NCBI RefSeq assembly: GCF_000227465.1
Contig: NC_016047.1
Coordinates: 4,134,857 to 4,198,856, forward strand
DNA: 64,000 nt
Reading direction: 5' to 3'
DNA from: Bacillus spizizenii TU-B-10
Lineage (GTDB): Bacteria > Bacillota > Bacilli > Bacillales > Bacillaceae
In this document: positions 25,681 to 34,674 of the stretch, piece after piece
Layout: every line of letters begins with the position of its first letter
Numbering within the stretch: position 1 is the stretch's first letter
Notes under the pieces: model-generated
The model's database searches: none
Told to the model about the DNA's origin: nothing
Seen by the model: the letters and a program-made list of their open reading frames with translations, nothing else
Program-made: the position numbers and the translations under genes

Positions 25681-27792
25681 ATGAAAACCAAACGATTCGA
25701 CGTAGTCCTTATTCTCATTTTGCTTACAGCGGCTTTTCTGAATGCGTATAACATTTGGCAGGATGACACAGCGAACCAATACTATTTGGCGGCTGTGAAA
25801 AGCATGACGCAAAGCTTCCACAATTTCTTTTATGCATCATTTGACCCTTCTGGATTTGTGACAGTAGATAAGCCGCCTGTTGTGTTATGGATTCAAACGA
25901 TTTTCGCACTGATTTTCGGCGTTCACACATGGAGTGTAATCCTTCCCCAGGCTCTCGCTGGAGTTGGATCTGTATTCCTTCTCTACAGAATGATCAAACC
26001 GACTTTTGGAATTGGAGCGGCCCGCATTGCCGCACTTGTCATGACACTGACGCCTATCGCAGTAGCCGTCAGCCGGACAAACAATATTGACAGCATGCTT
26101 GTCTTTACCTTATTGCTCGGTTCAGCTTGCCTGCTTCGGGCCGTGAAACAAGGCAAGCTGGTTTGGCTCCTGACGGCATTTGCCCTGATAGGACTCGCCT
26201 TTAATATGAAGATGATGCAAGCGTTTATGGTATTGCCTGCATTTGTGTTATTCTACCTGATTGCATCTCAGGTTTCTCTGAAGAAAAAAATCGGGTCTCT
26301 GATTCTGTCTCTTGTCCTACTGACAGGCCTTTCCCTCTCATGGGCGGTTGTGGTGGATTCGGCCTCATCCTCCAGCCGGCCTTATGTAGGAAGCAGCCAG
26401 ACCAACTCAGTGTTAGAACTGGCCTTCGGCTACAACGGCACAGAGCGGCTGCTTGGACAAACCACCGGCCTTGCAAGGAGTGATATGAATGCCGCTGGCG
26501 GCCGTAACATGCAGAATCATAGCACCATGCAACCGCCAAACAGCAACGGATCATCTTCTGACGGAAACAGCAAGTCTGACGGAAGTGCCGCCAATCAAAA
26601 CGGCAATCAATCATTCGGAAACAATTCACAGGGGCCTCAGCCGCCTAACGGACAAAACGGCGCTTTAAATGGAGGCGGAGGCACACCTCCAGCAGGCAAC
26701 GGAACTGGAAACGGCGGGCCTGGCGGCGGAAATGGAGGACCTGGCGGTAGCGGCGGAAAAAACATGAATATGTTCGGCACCGGCGATGCAGGACCGCTTC
26801 GTCTCTTCCAATCGGCACTTTCCGGCCAAATCAGCTGGATGCTTCCATTCGCATTGATCGGATTGCTGGGCGGAATCGTCAGCTGGTACCGTGATCGCCG
26901 CGGACAGGCTGCTGAAATGAAAGAAACGCTATTCTGGACGGCATGGCTCGTTCCGGTCGCTGGTTTCTTCAGCGTTGCAGGATTCTTCCACCAGTATTAT
27001 TTAATTATGCTGGCACCTCCGATTGCCGCACTTTCCGGTATCGGATGGTACACAATGTACCGTTTATACAAAAACAATAAAGACTGGGCCAGCTATCTTC
27101 TGCCGGCAGCCGTTCTAATCACAGCCGCGTTCCAGGTTTATATTCTGAGCGCTTATACAAGCCAAATCGGCAGTGTATGGATGTACGTACTAGGACTCTT
27201 AGGACTCGTCATCACCCTTGCGCTTCTGATGCTTAAACGCAGCCATCCATTCAGCAAGCAGCTGACGATCATCAGCTTATGTGTTCTGCTGCTCACACCA
27301 GTCTACTGGTCAGCAACGCCGCTTCTATACGGAGGCAACAGCGTCCTTCCTGAATCCGGCCCGCAGCTTAATAGCTCAGCAAACGGCGGAAACATGTTCT
27401 CTTCAGAGGTCGACACCGGACTCCTGTCCTATCTGAGAAAGCATAATACCGGCGAAGAGTATCTATTTGCTACTTTGACAACCGTAACGGCTGCGCCATA
27501 CATCATTAATGAAAATGAATCTGTTATGGCAATGGGCGGATTTAACGGCACAGATCCAATTCTGACTGTGTCCGAACTGAAAAAACTGGTCAAAGAAGGC
27601 AAAGTAAAATACTTCCTTCTGTCAGGAAATAACTCAGGCAACAGCGAACTTGTTTCCTGGATTAAGAAAAACGGAAAAGAAATAACATCTGACGAATATA
27701 GCAGTTCTTCCAGCAGCACAAACAGCAGCCTGCAAAGCATGAGAGGAGGACCTGGCGGAGAAAGCCAGCAAACTCTTTATCTCGTGGAATAA
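25681..27792 (+). CDS. yycA: YycA, GT-C membrane glycosyltransferase (ArnT/PMT-like)
   Basis: A 703-residue polytopic glycosyltransferase. The first extracytoplasmic loop has WQDDTANQYY, with the acidic pair typical of ArnT/PMT enzymes that use polyprenyl-phosphate sugars, and KPPVVLWIQ follows. About 8-10 membrane helices lie in residues 1-240 and 370-540, and a C-terminal external domain begins near 560. A low-complexity stretch of roughly 100 residues (about 270-360) rich in Gly, Asn, Ser and Pro separates the halves. The protein is somewhat longer than I recall for 168, probably because of this stretch. Probable role: sugar transfer to a wall or lipid acceptor. Confidence 0.85.
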   Translation: MKTKRFDVVLILILLTAAFLNAYNIWQDDTANQYYLAAVKSMTQSFHNFFYASFDPSGFVTVDKPPVVLWIQTIFALIFGVHTWSVILPQALAGVGSVFLLYRMIKPTFGIGAARIAALVMTLTPIAVAVSRTNNIDSMLVFTLLLGSACLLRAVKQGKLVWLLTAFALIGLAFNMKMMQAFMVLPAFVLFYLIASQVSLKKKIGSLILSLVLLTGLSLSWAVVVDSASSSSRPYVGSSQTNSVLELAFGYNGTERLLGQTTGLARSDMNAAGGRNMQNHSTMQPPNSNGSSSDGNSKSDGSAANQNGNQSFGNNSQGPQPPNGQNGALNGGGGTPPAGNGTGNGGPGGGNGGPGGSGGKNMNMFGTGDAGPLRLFQSALSGQISWMLPFALIGLLGGIVSWYRDRRGQAAEMKETLFWTAWLVPVAGFFSVAGFFHQYYLIMLAPPIAALSGIGWYTMYRLYKNNKDWASYLLPAAVLITAAFQVYILSAYTSQIGSVWMYVLGLLGLVITLALLMLKRSHPFSKQLTIISLCVLLLTPVYWSATPLLYGGNSVLPESGPQLNSSANGGNMFSSEVDTGLLSYLRKHNTGEEYLFATLTTVTAAPYIINENESVMAMGGFNGTDPILTVSELKKLVKEGKVKYFLLSGNNSGNSELVSWIKKNGKEITSDEYSSSSSSTNSSLQSMRGGPGGESQQTLYLVE

Positions 27793-27793
27793 A

Positions 27794-27825
27794 AAAAGAG
27801 GCTTGGATTGCTCCAAGCCTCTTTT
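27794..27825. terminator. Bidirectional terminator between yycA and rplI
   Basis: AAAAGAGGCTTGG pairs with CCAAGCCTCTTTT around a short loop. It serves both converging genes. Confidence 0.9.
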
Positions 27826-27828
27826 CTA

Positions 27829-28278
27829 TTAAACTTCTTCTTTCACATGTACCTTTAACACAGCCTGCACCTCAGGATGCAGCTTCACAGGCACGTTTGT
27901 ATATCCTAATGCACGAATGCCGTCCGGCAGTTCAAGCTTCCGCTTATCTACTTTAATCTTATGGTCTTTTTGGAGCTGTTCAGTAATTTGCTTGCTTGTC
28001 ACAGAACCAAATAAACGGCCGCCTTCCCCTGATTTCGCGCTGAGCTCAACTGTCAGTTTTTCTAATGTTTCTTTTAAGCTCTTTGCTTGCTCAAGCTCGG
28101 CAATAGCTTCTTTTTTCTCTTTTTGTTTTTGTCCGTTCAGCGCGCTGATGTTTGACGCGTTCGCTTCAACCGCGAGGCCTTTTTTAATTAGAAAGTTATG
28201 CGCATAACCGTCTGCTACGTTTTTGACTTCGCCTTTTTTTCCTTTTCCTTTTACATCTTGTAAGAAAATAACCTTCAT
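27829..28278 (-). CDS. rplI: Ribosomal protein L9
   Basis: A 149-residue L9. The N-terminal rRNA-binding domain starts [21 protein letters not shown] (shown in part), followed by GYAHNFLI; a long connecting helix and a C-terminal domain follow. It binds 23S rRNA near the L1 stalk base and affects frame maintenance. The ATG overlaps the gdpP stop by 4 bp (ATGA), so translation of rplI is coupled to gdpP in the yybS-gdpP-rplI operon. Both start and length are standard. Confidence 0.97.
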   Translation of the reverse strand: MKVIFLQDVKGKGKKGEVKNVADGYAHNFLIKKGLAVEANASNISALNGQKQKEKKEAIAELEQAKSLKETLEKLTVELSAKSGEGGRLFGSVTSKQITEQLQKDHKIKVDKRKLELPDGIRALGYTNVPVKLHPEVQAVLKVHVKEEV

Positions 28279-30254
28279 CTCTGTACGCCTCCCTCAAAAT
28301 ACTCATCTATGGCGTGCTTCAGCCGTTCCAGCGCTTCAGAAACTGAAATGCCGGACAACTGAGTCGCCGCATTTGTTAAATGCCCTCCGCCTTCCAGCGC
28401 CTCCATGATGATCTGAACATTGACCTCGCCAAGTGACCGCGCACTGATACAAACGGTTTGTTCATCCCGTCTCGCCACCGCAAATGAAGCCTCAACTTCA
28501 CTCATCGACAGCAGCGAATCGGCCGCCTGCGCAATGAGCACTTGATCGAAGTATTCCTCCTCATTTTCAGGAAGAGAAGCAATCGCAATGTTCTCTTTAT
28601 AGAGGGCTGTATGCTGGATCAGCTTCGCCCGTTTAATATAGGAATCAACGGTTTCTTTCAGGAACTTCTGCACAAGCACCGTGTCGGCGCCTTTTGCCCT
28701 TAAATAAGAAGCCGCATCAAAAGTCCGCGAGCCCGTGCGGAGAGAAAAGCTCTTTGTATCCACTATTATACCAGCTAATAGGGCTGTTGCTTCAATCATA
28801 TTGATTTTTAAGCGCTTCGGCTGATATTCAAGCAGTTCTGTCACCAATTCCGCTGTCGAAGAAGCGTACGGCTCCATATAAACGAGCAGCGGGTCTCTGA
28901 TAAACTCCTCACCCCTGCGGTGATGGTCGATAACCACGATATGTTCAATTTTATTGACCAGCCGTTCCTCCATAACAAGTGACGGTTTATGTGTATCAAC
29001 GATCACAAGCAGCGTGTCATCATTGGAGATTTCCATCGCTTCTTCAGGCGTAATAAACCTTGACCACAGCTCTTCATATTTTTTGATTTCCTCAATCAAA
29101 CGCTGCACACTTGATCCGATTTGATTTGGATCAATGACGATAAAACCATCTTTGTTATTTGCCTGAGCCACCTTTAAAATCCCGATCGCTGCGCCGATAG
29201 AATCCATGTCAGGGAATTTATGCCCCATGATAATCACATTGCTGCTTTCAGAGACGATTTCCTTTAAGGCATGAGAAATGACGCGGGCCCGCACCCTTGT
29301 TCGTTTCTCCATCGGGTTTGTTTTACCTCCGTAAAACTTCACCTTGCCGTTCGGCAGCTTAATGGCTACTTGGTCTCCGCCGCGCCCCAACGCTAAGTCC
29401 AAGCTGGATTGCGCCAAATCGCCAAGTTCTTTCAGCGAGGAGACTGACGCCCCTACACCAACGCTTAACGTCAGTGCTACACCGTCAAATGAGGTTTTTT
29501 CCCGCACCTCATCTAGAATCGAAAACTTCGAATTTTCGAGTTCAGTTAAGATGTGTTCATTAAGTACAGCAATAAACCGTTCTGAAGACGTCCTTTTCAG
29601 GAAGATCCCGTACTCCTGCGCCCAGGCGTTCAGCAAAGATGTTACCTGGCTGTTCATCGTGCTTCTCGTCTGGTCATCCAATCCTTGGGTCACATCATCA
29701 TAGTTATCAAGGAAAATATACGCCAGCACGGTTCTTTCGTTTTCATATAGCTTTTCAATCTGGATTTGTTCCGTTATATCAAAGAAATACAGCAGGCGCT
29801 CATCCCGTTTGATGACAACCTTAAACTTACGGTCGTTCAATGTAACCGTTTCCGATTCCACCTCTTGTTTGATGAGCGGCACAACCGACTCACAAGTATC
29901 GTAAAGGGACCTCCCCACTAATGTGCTTTCATTAAAGCAAGAAGAAAGAAACGGATTTGCCCATTCTATATAATATTGGTCATTAAAAAGCATGATGCCG
30001 ATCGGCATTTCCATCAATGCCTCTTCACCGACTTTTTTCAACCTGTAGGATAACGTAGAAATATAAGCATCAATCTCTTTTCGAATAAGAGAATCAGCAC
30101 GTTTAATAAAAAACAAAATAACTGCGAGCAGCAGTACTTCGACGGTTCCTAATATCCAGTTAAAATAAAAGCTGATGAGGATTGTAATGATTGACAGAGC
30201 AATCAATGCATAGATGGGATACCGAAACAGCGGTTTTTCATAAAAGCTTGGCAT
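28275..30254 (-). CDS. gdpP: GdpP (YybT), cyclic-di-AMP phosphodiesterase
   Basis: A 659-residue membrane enzyme that hydrolyses c-di-AMP to pApA and so controls osmolyte transport and wall homeostasis. Order: two TM helices (about 10-55), a PAS-like heme-binding domain (about 75-170), a degenerate GGDEF domain (about 170-300), and a DHH-DHHA1 phosphodiesterase domain with GHKFPDMDS and VIDHHRRG motifs (manganese ligands) and the GGGHLTNAA end motif. The ATG at 30254 (MPSFYEKP) has GGGGAGTG upstream; an ATG-like start three codons earlier is less likely. Middle gene of yybS-gdpP-rplI. Confidence 0.95.
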   Translation of the reverse strand: MPSFYEKPLFRYPIYALIALSIITILISFYFNWILGTVEVLLLAVILFFIKRADSLIRKEIDAYISTLSYRLKKVGEEALMEMPIGIMLFNDQYYIEWANPFLSSCFNESTLVGRSLYDTCESVVPLIKQEVESETVTLNDRKFKVVIKRDERLLYFFDITEQIQIEKLYENERTVLAYIFLDNYDDVTQGLDDQTRSTMNSQVTSLLNAWAQEYGIFLKRTSSERFIAVLNEHILTELENSKFSILDEVREKTSFDGVALTLSVGVGASVSSLKELGDLAQSSLDLALGRGGDQVAIKLPNGKVKFYGGKTNPMEKRTRVRARVISHALKEIVSESSNVIIMGHKFPDMDSIGAAIGILKVAQANNKDGFIVIDPNQIGSSVQRLIEEIKKYEELWSRFITPEEAMEISNDDTLLVIVDTHKPSLVMEERLVNKIEHIVVIDHHRRGEEFIRDPLLVYMEPYASSTAELVTELLEYQPKRLKINMIEATALLAGIIVDTKSFSLRTGSRTFDAASYLRAKGADTVLVQKFLKETVDSYIKRAKLIQHTALYKENIAIASLPENEEEYFDQVLIAQAADSLLSMSEVEASFAVARRDEQTVCISARSLGEVNVQIIMEALEGGGHLTNAATQLSGISVSEALERLKHAIDEYFEGGVQR

Positions 30255-30291
30255 TTCTATCACTCCCCACCATGTGAGTAAAACTTCATGT

Positions 30292-31221
30292 TCACTTCAC
30301 CTTATTCCTTATATTAAAGCCCATATCTATAACGCCTAAAATGCGAATGGCTGCCATAAAGATCGGATGTATAAACCCAAGAATCACTGCAATTACAGCC
30401 GCAGCCTTCGGATATTGTTTCTTATGGCAATAGAAAAAGATAAATGATAAACCTTGGATAAAAATCAGAAACCCGAGTATAAACTCCCCATTTAAAGCGA
30501 TAGAGTACAGCATTTGGCCTTTTTCTAAAGGCAAAAATGAAAGTATGACGATCATTAAATACAGCACTACAACACTTTGCGGAAACTTCAACTCTCTAAA
30601 AGGCTTTAGATTAGGAATATCGGGGGAGAATCGCCTTAAGAGCGGCTTAGCGATAAGGTAACTGAGGAAAGAAAAAATAGCTCCTACCATCACAATAGCT
30701 GTTGGAAAAAGATATTGAACGATACCCAATTGTTCTTCCATCAGTTTCAATTGCTTCTCAAGCTGTTCAGCATTGCCCGACTGCTTCACTACAGTTTCTA
30801 CAATATCAAGAGATTGCCGGTATTGTGTCATCGCTTCATCAATGATATTGATACCCAAAAACTGAATGCTTATCACAAAATAGAAGACAATACAAAGCAT
30901 ATAAATAAGAGCGCCCGAAATAATGGCGTGCCCGGGTTCTTTCTTTTTGAAATAGTGCCCCATGGCAATGCCGGCGCAAGCTGACATAAAAGCTACAATA
31001 AGCCCGGTAAAGGACCCAACAATAAAAACAACCGGAAGACTGACAATGCCCATCCATATCCCTAACTTCAATCCATGTCTAATCGTATACAGGATCATGG
31101 GCAGCGGCAGTGCAAATAACAGAATTGTTCCAATCACAGGAACATAAACGACCAAAAGCGTGATGATCGCAAACAGACTGATTAAAATAGCACCTTCCAT
31201 TAATGCTCTCGTTTGTTTCAC
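30292..31221 (-). CDS. yybS: YybS, DUF2232 membrane protein
   Basis: A 309-residue polytopic protein with about eight membrane helices and a hydrophilic central segment (MEEQLGIV-containing, about 130-165). It belongs to the DUF2232/YybS family, conserved in front of gdpP in Bacilli; the fold resembles ECF/energy-coupling S-component-like proteins, but no substrate is known. The start is GTG at 31221 with GAGGTGA before it. First gene of the yybS-gdpP-rplI operon. Confidence 0.85.
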   Translation of the reverse strand: MKQTRALMEGAILISLFAIITLLVVYVPVIGTILLFALPLPMILYTIRHGLKLGIWMGIVSLPVVFIVGSFTGLIVAFMSACAGIAMGHYFKKKEPGHAIISGALIYMLCIVFYFVISIQFLGINIIDEAMTQYRQSLDIVETVVKQSGNAEQLEKQLKLMEEQLGIVQYLFPTAIVMVGAIFSFLSYLIAKPLLRRFSPDIPNLKPFRELKFPQSVVVLYLMIVILSFLPLEKGQMLYSIALNGEFILGFLIFIQGLSFIFFYCHKKQYPKAAAVIAVILGFIHPIFMAAIRILGVIDMGFNIRNKVK

Positions 31222-31258
31222 TTAGTCACCTCGTATCATCCTGAACATACGAATAGAA

Positions 31259-31287
31259 AAGAGCAGCATAAACGACTGCTCTTTTTT
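31259..31287. terminator. Hairpin terminator upstream of yybS
   Basis: AAGAGCAG pairs with CTGCTCTT. It is followed by T6 on the plus strand and T4 on the minus strand. On the minus strand it would stop the small membrane-protein transcript before yybS. Confidence 0.65.
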
Positions 31288-31389
31288 CATCGCTGCAACA
31301 TGCTTTGCACCGAATGTTTTTTTATATCATCTCTAAATTTTACTTTTATATTTTAACATAAGTCCAAATCGCAAGTAAAATGACGCCAA

Positions 31390-31405
31390 TGTTTCATGTG
31401 AAACA
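31390..31405. promoter_or_regulatory. parS-like site upstream of cotF
   Basis: TGTTTCATGTGAAACA is a near-perfect palindrome with one change from the parS consensus (central CG to TG). A Spo0J site near cotF is known in B. subtilis. Confidence 0.8.
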
Positions 31406-31413
31406 TTGCAAAT

Positions 31414-31439
31414 GAAAAGACATTCTTTGAAAAGAATGC
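31414..31439 (-). terminator. Terminator of the 49-residue membrane protein gene
   Basis: CATTCTTT pairs with AAAGAATG across two bases, followed by TTTTC on the minus strand. Confidence 0.65.
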
Positions 31440-31448
31440 CCATCACGG

Positions 31449-31598
31449 TTAATGTTTATCATCCATAAAGCCAGAAGATTCCTTGTTTTTCTTTTTCGTT
31501 TTTCTGACATACATAAAAATTAAGATCACCAGTAAAAGCGTTGTTGCTTGCAGAACGCCGCTGCTAAACAAGAAAAAGTTCTTTATCATCTCCCACAT
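31449..31598 (-). CDS. 49-residue single-pass membrane protein
   Basis: A short frame starting ATG at 31598 behind AAGAGGTGA. It encodes MWEMIKNFFLFSSGVLQATT, then a hydrophobic helix (LLLVILIFMYV) and a strongly basic tail RKTKKKNKESSG before FMDDKH. A single N-out or N-in helix with a Lys-rich cytosolic end fits small membrane modulators in Bacillus. The gene has its own RBS and terminator, and no longer frame overlaps it. Function unknown; I could not assign a name. Confidence 0.65.
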   Translation of the reverse strand: MWEMIKNFFLFSSGVLQATTLLLVILIFMYVRKTKKKNKESSGFMDDKH

Positions 31599-31743
31599 CG
31601 TGTTTCACCTCTTTTTGCATGTTCTCAACCCGTATCCTATATAAGGTGAATTTCCCTTTTTAAAAACTTCAAAACATCATGAACAACATTGAGCGTTGGG
31701 CATATGCTGATATGGAATCTGATTGATAAAGGAGAATTGTTAC

Positions 31744-32226
31744 ATGGATGAACGCAGAACATTGGCTTGGCATGAAACATTAGAAATGCACGAGCTGGTT
31801 GCTTTTCAATCAAATGGACTCATTAGGCTGAAGAAAATGATAAGAGAAGTAAAAGACCCTCAGCTCAGACAGCTTTATAGTGTGTCTATTCAGGCTGTTG
31901 AGCAAAATCTAAGAGAGCTTCTTCCATTCTTTCCGCAGGCGCCGCACAGAGAGGATGAGGAAGAAGAACGCGCGGATAACCCATTTTACAGCGGTGATCT
32001 TCTCGGGTTTGCCAAAACGTCTGTCCGCAGCTATGCCATCGCGATTACAGAAACAGCAACACCTCAATTAAGAAACGTACTGGTCAAGCAGCTGAATGCT
32101 GCCATCCAGTTGCATGCACAAGTTTATCGATACATGTATCAGCATGGATACTATCCGTCTTACAACCTTTCTGAACTGTTGAAAAATGACGTCAGAAACG
32201 CCAACAGAGCCCTTTCAATGAAATAA
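31744..32226 (+). CDS. cotF: Spore coat protein CotF precursor
   Basis: A 160-residue coat protein, known to be processed into 5- and 8-kDa fragments. It reads [20 protein letters not shown] near the start, and has an acidic linker ([12 protein letters not shown]) near residue 75 that fits the cleavage zone, then a helical C-terminal part ([20 protein letters not shown]-type) of the Coat_F/DUF2383 ferritin-like family. Expected to be made late in the mother cell. ATG at 31744 with AAAGGAG upstream. Confidence 0.93.
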   Translation: MDERRTLAWHETLEMHELVAFQSNGLIRLKKMIREVKDPQLRQLYSVSIQAVEQNLRELLPFFPQAPHREDEEEERADNPFYSGDLLGFAKTSVRSYAIAITETATPQLRNVLVKQLNAAIQLHAQVYRYMYQHGYYPSYNLSELLKNDVRNANRALSMK

Positions 32227-32229
32227 AAC

Positions 32230-32256
32230 AAGCAGCAAAGGAGTTCCCTTTGCTGC
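32230..32256. terminator. Bidirectional terminator between cotF and yybR
   Basis: AGCAGCAAAGG pairs with CCTTTGCTGCT around a 5-base loop. It touches the yybR stop. Confidence 0.75.
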
Positions 32257-32633
32257 TATTTCTGCTGATCCTTCAGCAAGCCGTTCGACCGATAAGATTC
32301 CAGCACATCTCTGTTGGATTCTCCCCATTCTTTCATTTGCAAAACAATCGGTTCAAGCGTTCGACCAAATTCCGTCAGAGAGTATTCAACCTTGGGCGGC
32401 ACCTGATGGTAAACCTCACGATGCACGATGCCGTCCGCTTCCAGCTCCCGAAGCTGAAGGGTGAGCATTCTTTGGGTGATACTCGGGCAAATTCGACGAA
32501 ACTCATTAAACCGTTTCTTGCCATCTATCATGTGATAAAGAAGAATCCCTTTCCACTTTCCGCCAATCACATCTAGTGTAAATTCAACTGGACAGCCTTC
32601 TTTGTTCGGGTATATATTCTTTTTTTCACTCAT
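32256..32633 (-). CDS. yybR: HxlR-family transcriptional regulator YybR
   Basis: A 125-residue winged-helix regulator of the HxlR (MarR-like) family. Marks: CPVEFTLDVIGGKWKGILLYH with the family cysteine near residue 14, then ITQRMLTLQLRELEADGIVHR (helix-turn-helix and wing) and PPKVEYSLTEFGRTLEP. The cysteine senses electrophiles or oxidants in relatives (HypR is the name used for YybR, which responds to disulfide and hypochlorite stress). GGAGGG precedes the ATG. Convergent with cotF, divergent from ppaC. Confidence 0.9.
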   Translation of the reverse strand: MSEKKNIYPNKEGCPVEFTLDVIGGKWKGILLYHMIDGKKRFNEFRRICPSITQRMLTLQLRELEADGIVHREVYHQVPPKVEYSLTEFGRTLEPIVLQMKEWGESNRDVLESYRSNGLLKDQQK

Positions 32634-32839
32634 TCTTGACCCTCCAATAGTACCTTTTTTGATACTACATCACATTTCGCAACTAATCTACCCAGTATTT
32701 TACACACCTTTTCTTCTCAGCTCAAAGAAAATGCTTCTTATTCACATCAATTTTTACGGGTTTGTATGATTACACCTGCAGCAAGACGTGTTAAACTATA
32801 TAAAGATTACACTACTTAAAAAATAGATAAGGAGCTATC

Positions 32840-33769
32840 ATGGAAAAAATACTTATTTTCGGACACCAAAACCCAGACACAGATACGATTTGTTCTGCGA
32901 TTGCTTATGCTCATTTGAAAAACAAACTCGGCTTTAATGCTGAGCCAGTCCGTCTTGGACAAGTCAACGGCGAAACACAATACGCGCTTGACTATTTCAA
33001 ACAAGAAAGCCCGCGTCTTGTTGAAACAGCCGCAAACGAAGTAAACGGCGTTATCTTGGTTGACCATAACGAACGCCAGCAAAGCATCAAGGACATTGAA
33101 GATGTTCAGGTTCTAGAAGTGATCGACCACCACCGCATCGCTAACTTTGAAACAGCTGAGCCGCTTTACTATCGTGCTGAGCCTGTAGGCTGTACGGCTA
33201 CAATCTTAAACAAAATGTATAAAGAAAATAACGTGAAAATCGAGAAAGAAATTGCCGGCCTGATGCTGTCTGCGATCATTTCTGACTCACTGTTATTCAA
33301 ATCTCCAACTTGCACAGACCAAGACGTAGCGGCAGCAAAAGAGCTTGCGGAAATCGCCGGCGTAGATGCTGAAGAATACGGCTTGAACATGCTGAAAGCT
33401 GGCGCTGATTTAAGCAAAAAAACAGTGGAAGAGCTGATTTCTCTTGATGCGAAAGAATTTACACTCGGCAGCAAAAAAGTCGAAATCGCACAAGTGAACA
33501 CAGTAGACATTGAAGATGTAAAAAAACGCCAAGCTGAATTAGAAGCTGTGATTTCTAACGTTGTGGCTGAGAAGAACCTTGACCTGTTCCTTCTTGTCAT
33601 CACAGACATCTTAGAAAATGATTCACTTGCCCTTGCGATCGGTAACGAAGCAGCGAAAGTGGAAAAAGCGTTCAACGTTACATTAGAAAACAACACGGCC
33701 CTCTTAAAAGGCGTTGTTTCCCGTAAAAAACAAGTCGTTCCTGTCTTAACTGACGCAATGGCTGAATAA
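32840..33769 (+). CDS. ppaC: Manganese-dependent inorganic pyrophosphatase PpaC
   Basis: A 309-residue family II pyrophosphatase that hydrolyses PPi to phosphate and pulls biosynthetic reactions forward. DHH-type metal ligands are visible as GHQNPDTDT (His9, Asp13, Asp15) and VIDHHR (about 92-100). The C-terminal domain carries the substrate-binding SRKKQVVP motif. AAGGAG lies before the ATG. It is a single gene with hairpins downstream and is normally essential. Confidence 0.96.
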   Translation: MEKILIFGHQNPDTDTICSAIAYAHLKNKLGFNAEPVRLGQVNGETQYALDYFKQESPRLVETAANEVNGVILVDHNERQQSIKDIEDVQVLEVIDHHRIANFETAEPLYYRAEPVGCTATILNKMYKENNVKIEKEIAGLMLSAIISDSLLFKSPTCTDQDVAAAKELAEIAGVDAEEYGLNMLKAGADLSKKTVEELISLDAKEFTLGSKKVEIAQVNTVDIEDVKKRQAELEAVISNVVAEKNLDLFLLVITDILENDSLALAIGNEAAKVEKAFNVTLENNTALLKGVVSRKKQVVPVLTDAMAE

Positions 33770-33774
33770 TAAAA

Positions 33775-33798
33775 AAGCATCCCGTCGTCGGGATGCTT
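33775..33798 (-). terminator. Terminator hairpin, copy 1, facing the minus strand
   Basis: A 10-bp CCCG-rich stem AAGCATCCCG/CGGGATGCTT. Its T-run lies on the minus-strand side (A6 on the left), and no T-run follows on the plus strand. It is a near-exact copy of the hairpin at 33976. Confidence 0.75.
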
Positions 33799-33806
33799 CA
33801 TATTAC

Positions 33807-33977
33807 TGACAACATCCTAAAACGGTTTATCGTTTTAGGATGTTGTCATCTTTTCAGCGTGATTGAAAACCCTTGAAGTCTAGGAAGGACGAGCATCGGA
33901 GCACAGCGAATGTTGGAATTCGTGAGCACTGAAGCGCAGGCCTGACAACGAATGCGAGGGTTTGTCGACACGCTGAA
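33807..33977. repeat. Structured palindromic element of about 170 bp
   Basis: It begins with a perfect 18-bp stem and 6-base loop (33807-33848; arms start TGACAACATCC). Next, TTCAGCGTG at 33853 pairs with CACGCTGAA at 33969, and AAACCCT at 33867 pairs with AGGGTTT at 33957, enclosing an unpaired core. There is no open frame with an RBS. It may be one of the roughly 190-bp repeats described in the B. subtilis genome paper; this is from memory and unverified. It is flanked by two copies of a terminator hairpin. Confidence 0.65.
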
Positions 33978-34003
33978 GCATCCCGTCATCGGGATGCTTT
34001 TTC
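33976..34003 (+). terminator. Terminator hairpin, copy 2, facing the plus strand
   Basis: The same stem as at 33775 with one base changed in the loop, followed by TTTTTCTT on the plus strand. It is correctly oriented for ppaC transcripts that pass through the element. Confidence 0.75.
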
Positions 34004-34450
34004 TTATTCGCCCAGCTTTTCAATCTGGCCCATCACATCAGTAATTTGCTTTGCGTTTTGGACAAGGTCTAACTGCTCCCATTCTTCAAGCGATACCTTG
34101 CCTTCCTCCACTTGTTTCAACACATCTTCAGCACTTTTTTGCAAGGTTTCGTTATGCTCCTGAACGGTTTGATGAATCTCCGCCGCAGCATCAGGCGGTG
34201 TTAATTCATTAAAATCAGCGGCAGCCTGCTGAATCGACTCAAGCTGTGCTTCAAGTTTTTCTTTCGCCTCAGTGTCATTTACAGCTTGCTCAGCCAATTC
34301 AGGCGCATCCTCTGCAAATGTCTTCACCTTCTCCACATAGCCGGCGGCTTCACTTGTATAATTCAATCCGTCATTCACCTGATCAAGCATGCCGCATCCG
34401 CCTGCACTCAAAAGCCCCACTCCGCCAAGAACAGTCAAAATGATTTTCAT
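34004..34450 (-). CDS. yybP: YybP, lipoprotein of the DUF6376 type
   Basis: A 148-residue lipoprotein. The signal sequence reads MKIILTVLGGVGLL and ends in the lipobox SAGGC; the mature part is an alpha-helical, acidic chain (YVEKVKTFAEDAPELAEQAV) like a four-helix bundle. In B. subtilis its leader is the prototype yybP-ykoY riboswitch. The ATG at 34450 is the right start because AGGAGG, inside the end of the small upstream gene, precedes it. Starts at 34465 and 34555 are in frame but lack an RBS. Function unknown; manganese control points to metal homeostasis. Confidence 0.83.
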   Translation of the reverse strand: MKIILTVLGGVGLLSAGGCGMLDQVNDGLNYTSEAAGYVEKVKTFAEDAPELAEQAVNDTEAKEKLEAQLESIQQAAADFNELTPPDAAAEIHQTVQEHNETLQKSAEDVLKQVEEGKVSLEEWEQLDLVQNAKQITDVMGQIEKLGE

Positions 34451-34461
34451 CGTCAGCCTCC

Positions 34462-34572
34462 TCATCGCTTCTTCTTCATTTTTTCTTTTAAGATCGGGAT
34501 CAATTTCTCTTTTGCTAACGGCAGCCCTTTCCTCACCAATTCTCGCTTCAGCCACTTTTTCAGCTTAGACAT
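34462..34572 (-). CDS. 36-residue basic peptide gene upstream of yybP
   Basis: Starts ATG at 34572 with AGAGGAG before it. It encodes MSKLKKWLKRELVRKGLPLA then KEKLIPILKEKMKKKR: highly basic, amphipathic, no membrane segment. Its stop (TGA) overlaps the RBS of yybP, a strong sign of translational coupling. It lies between the riboswitch terminators and yybP. I do not recognise it in any family. Confidence 0.6.
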   Translation of the reverse strand: MSKLKKWLKRELVRKGLPLAKEKLIPILKEKMKKKR

Positions 34573-34604
34573 CCTGACGCTCCTCTCCCTTTTTGATAAA
34601 AATG

Positions 34605-34631
34605 AAAAAACTCCACCGACTTGGTGAAGTT
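34605..34631 (-). terminator. Second terminator in the yybP leader
   Basis: On the minus strand, AACTTCACC pairs with GGTGGAGTT and is followed by T6. Its left arm can also pair with the right arm of the terminator next to the aptamer. Confidence 0.75.
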
Positions 34632-34638
34632 CCGAAAC

Positions 34639-34674
34639 AAAAAGACCTTCACCAAATCAGATTTGGCAAAGGTC
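34639..34674 (-). terminator. First (aptamer-proximal) terminator in the yybP leader
   Basis: On the minus strand, a 15-bp stem (GACCTTTGCCAAATC and its complement with two G-T pairs) is followed by T5. It lies directly after the riboswitch aptamer. Confidence 0.85.
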
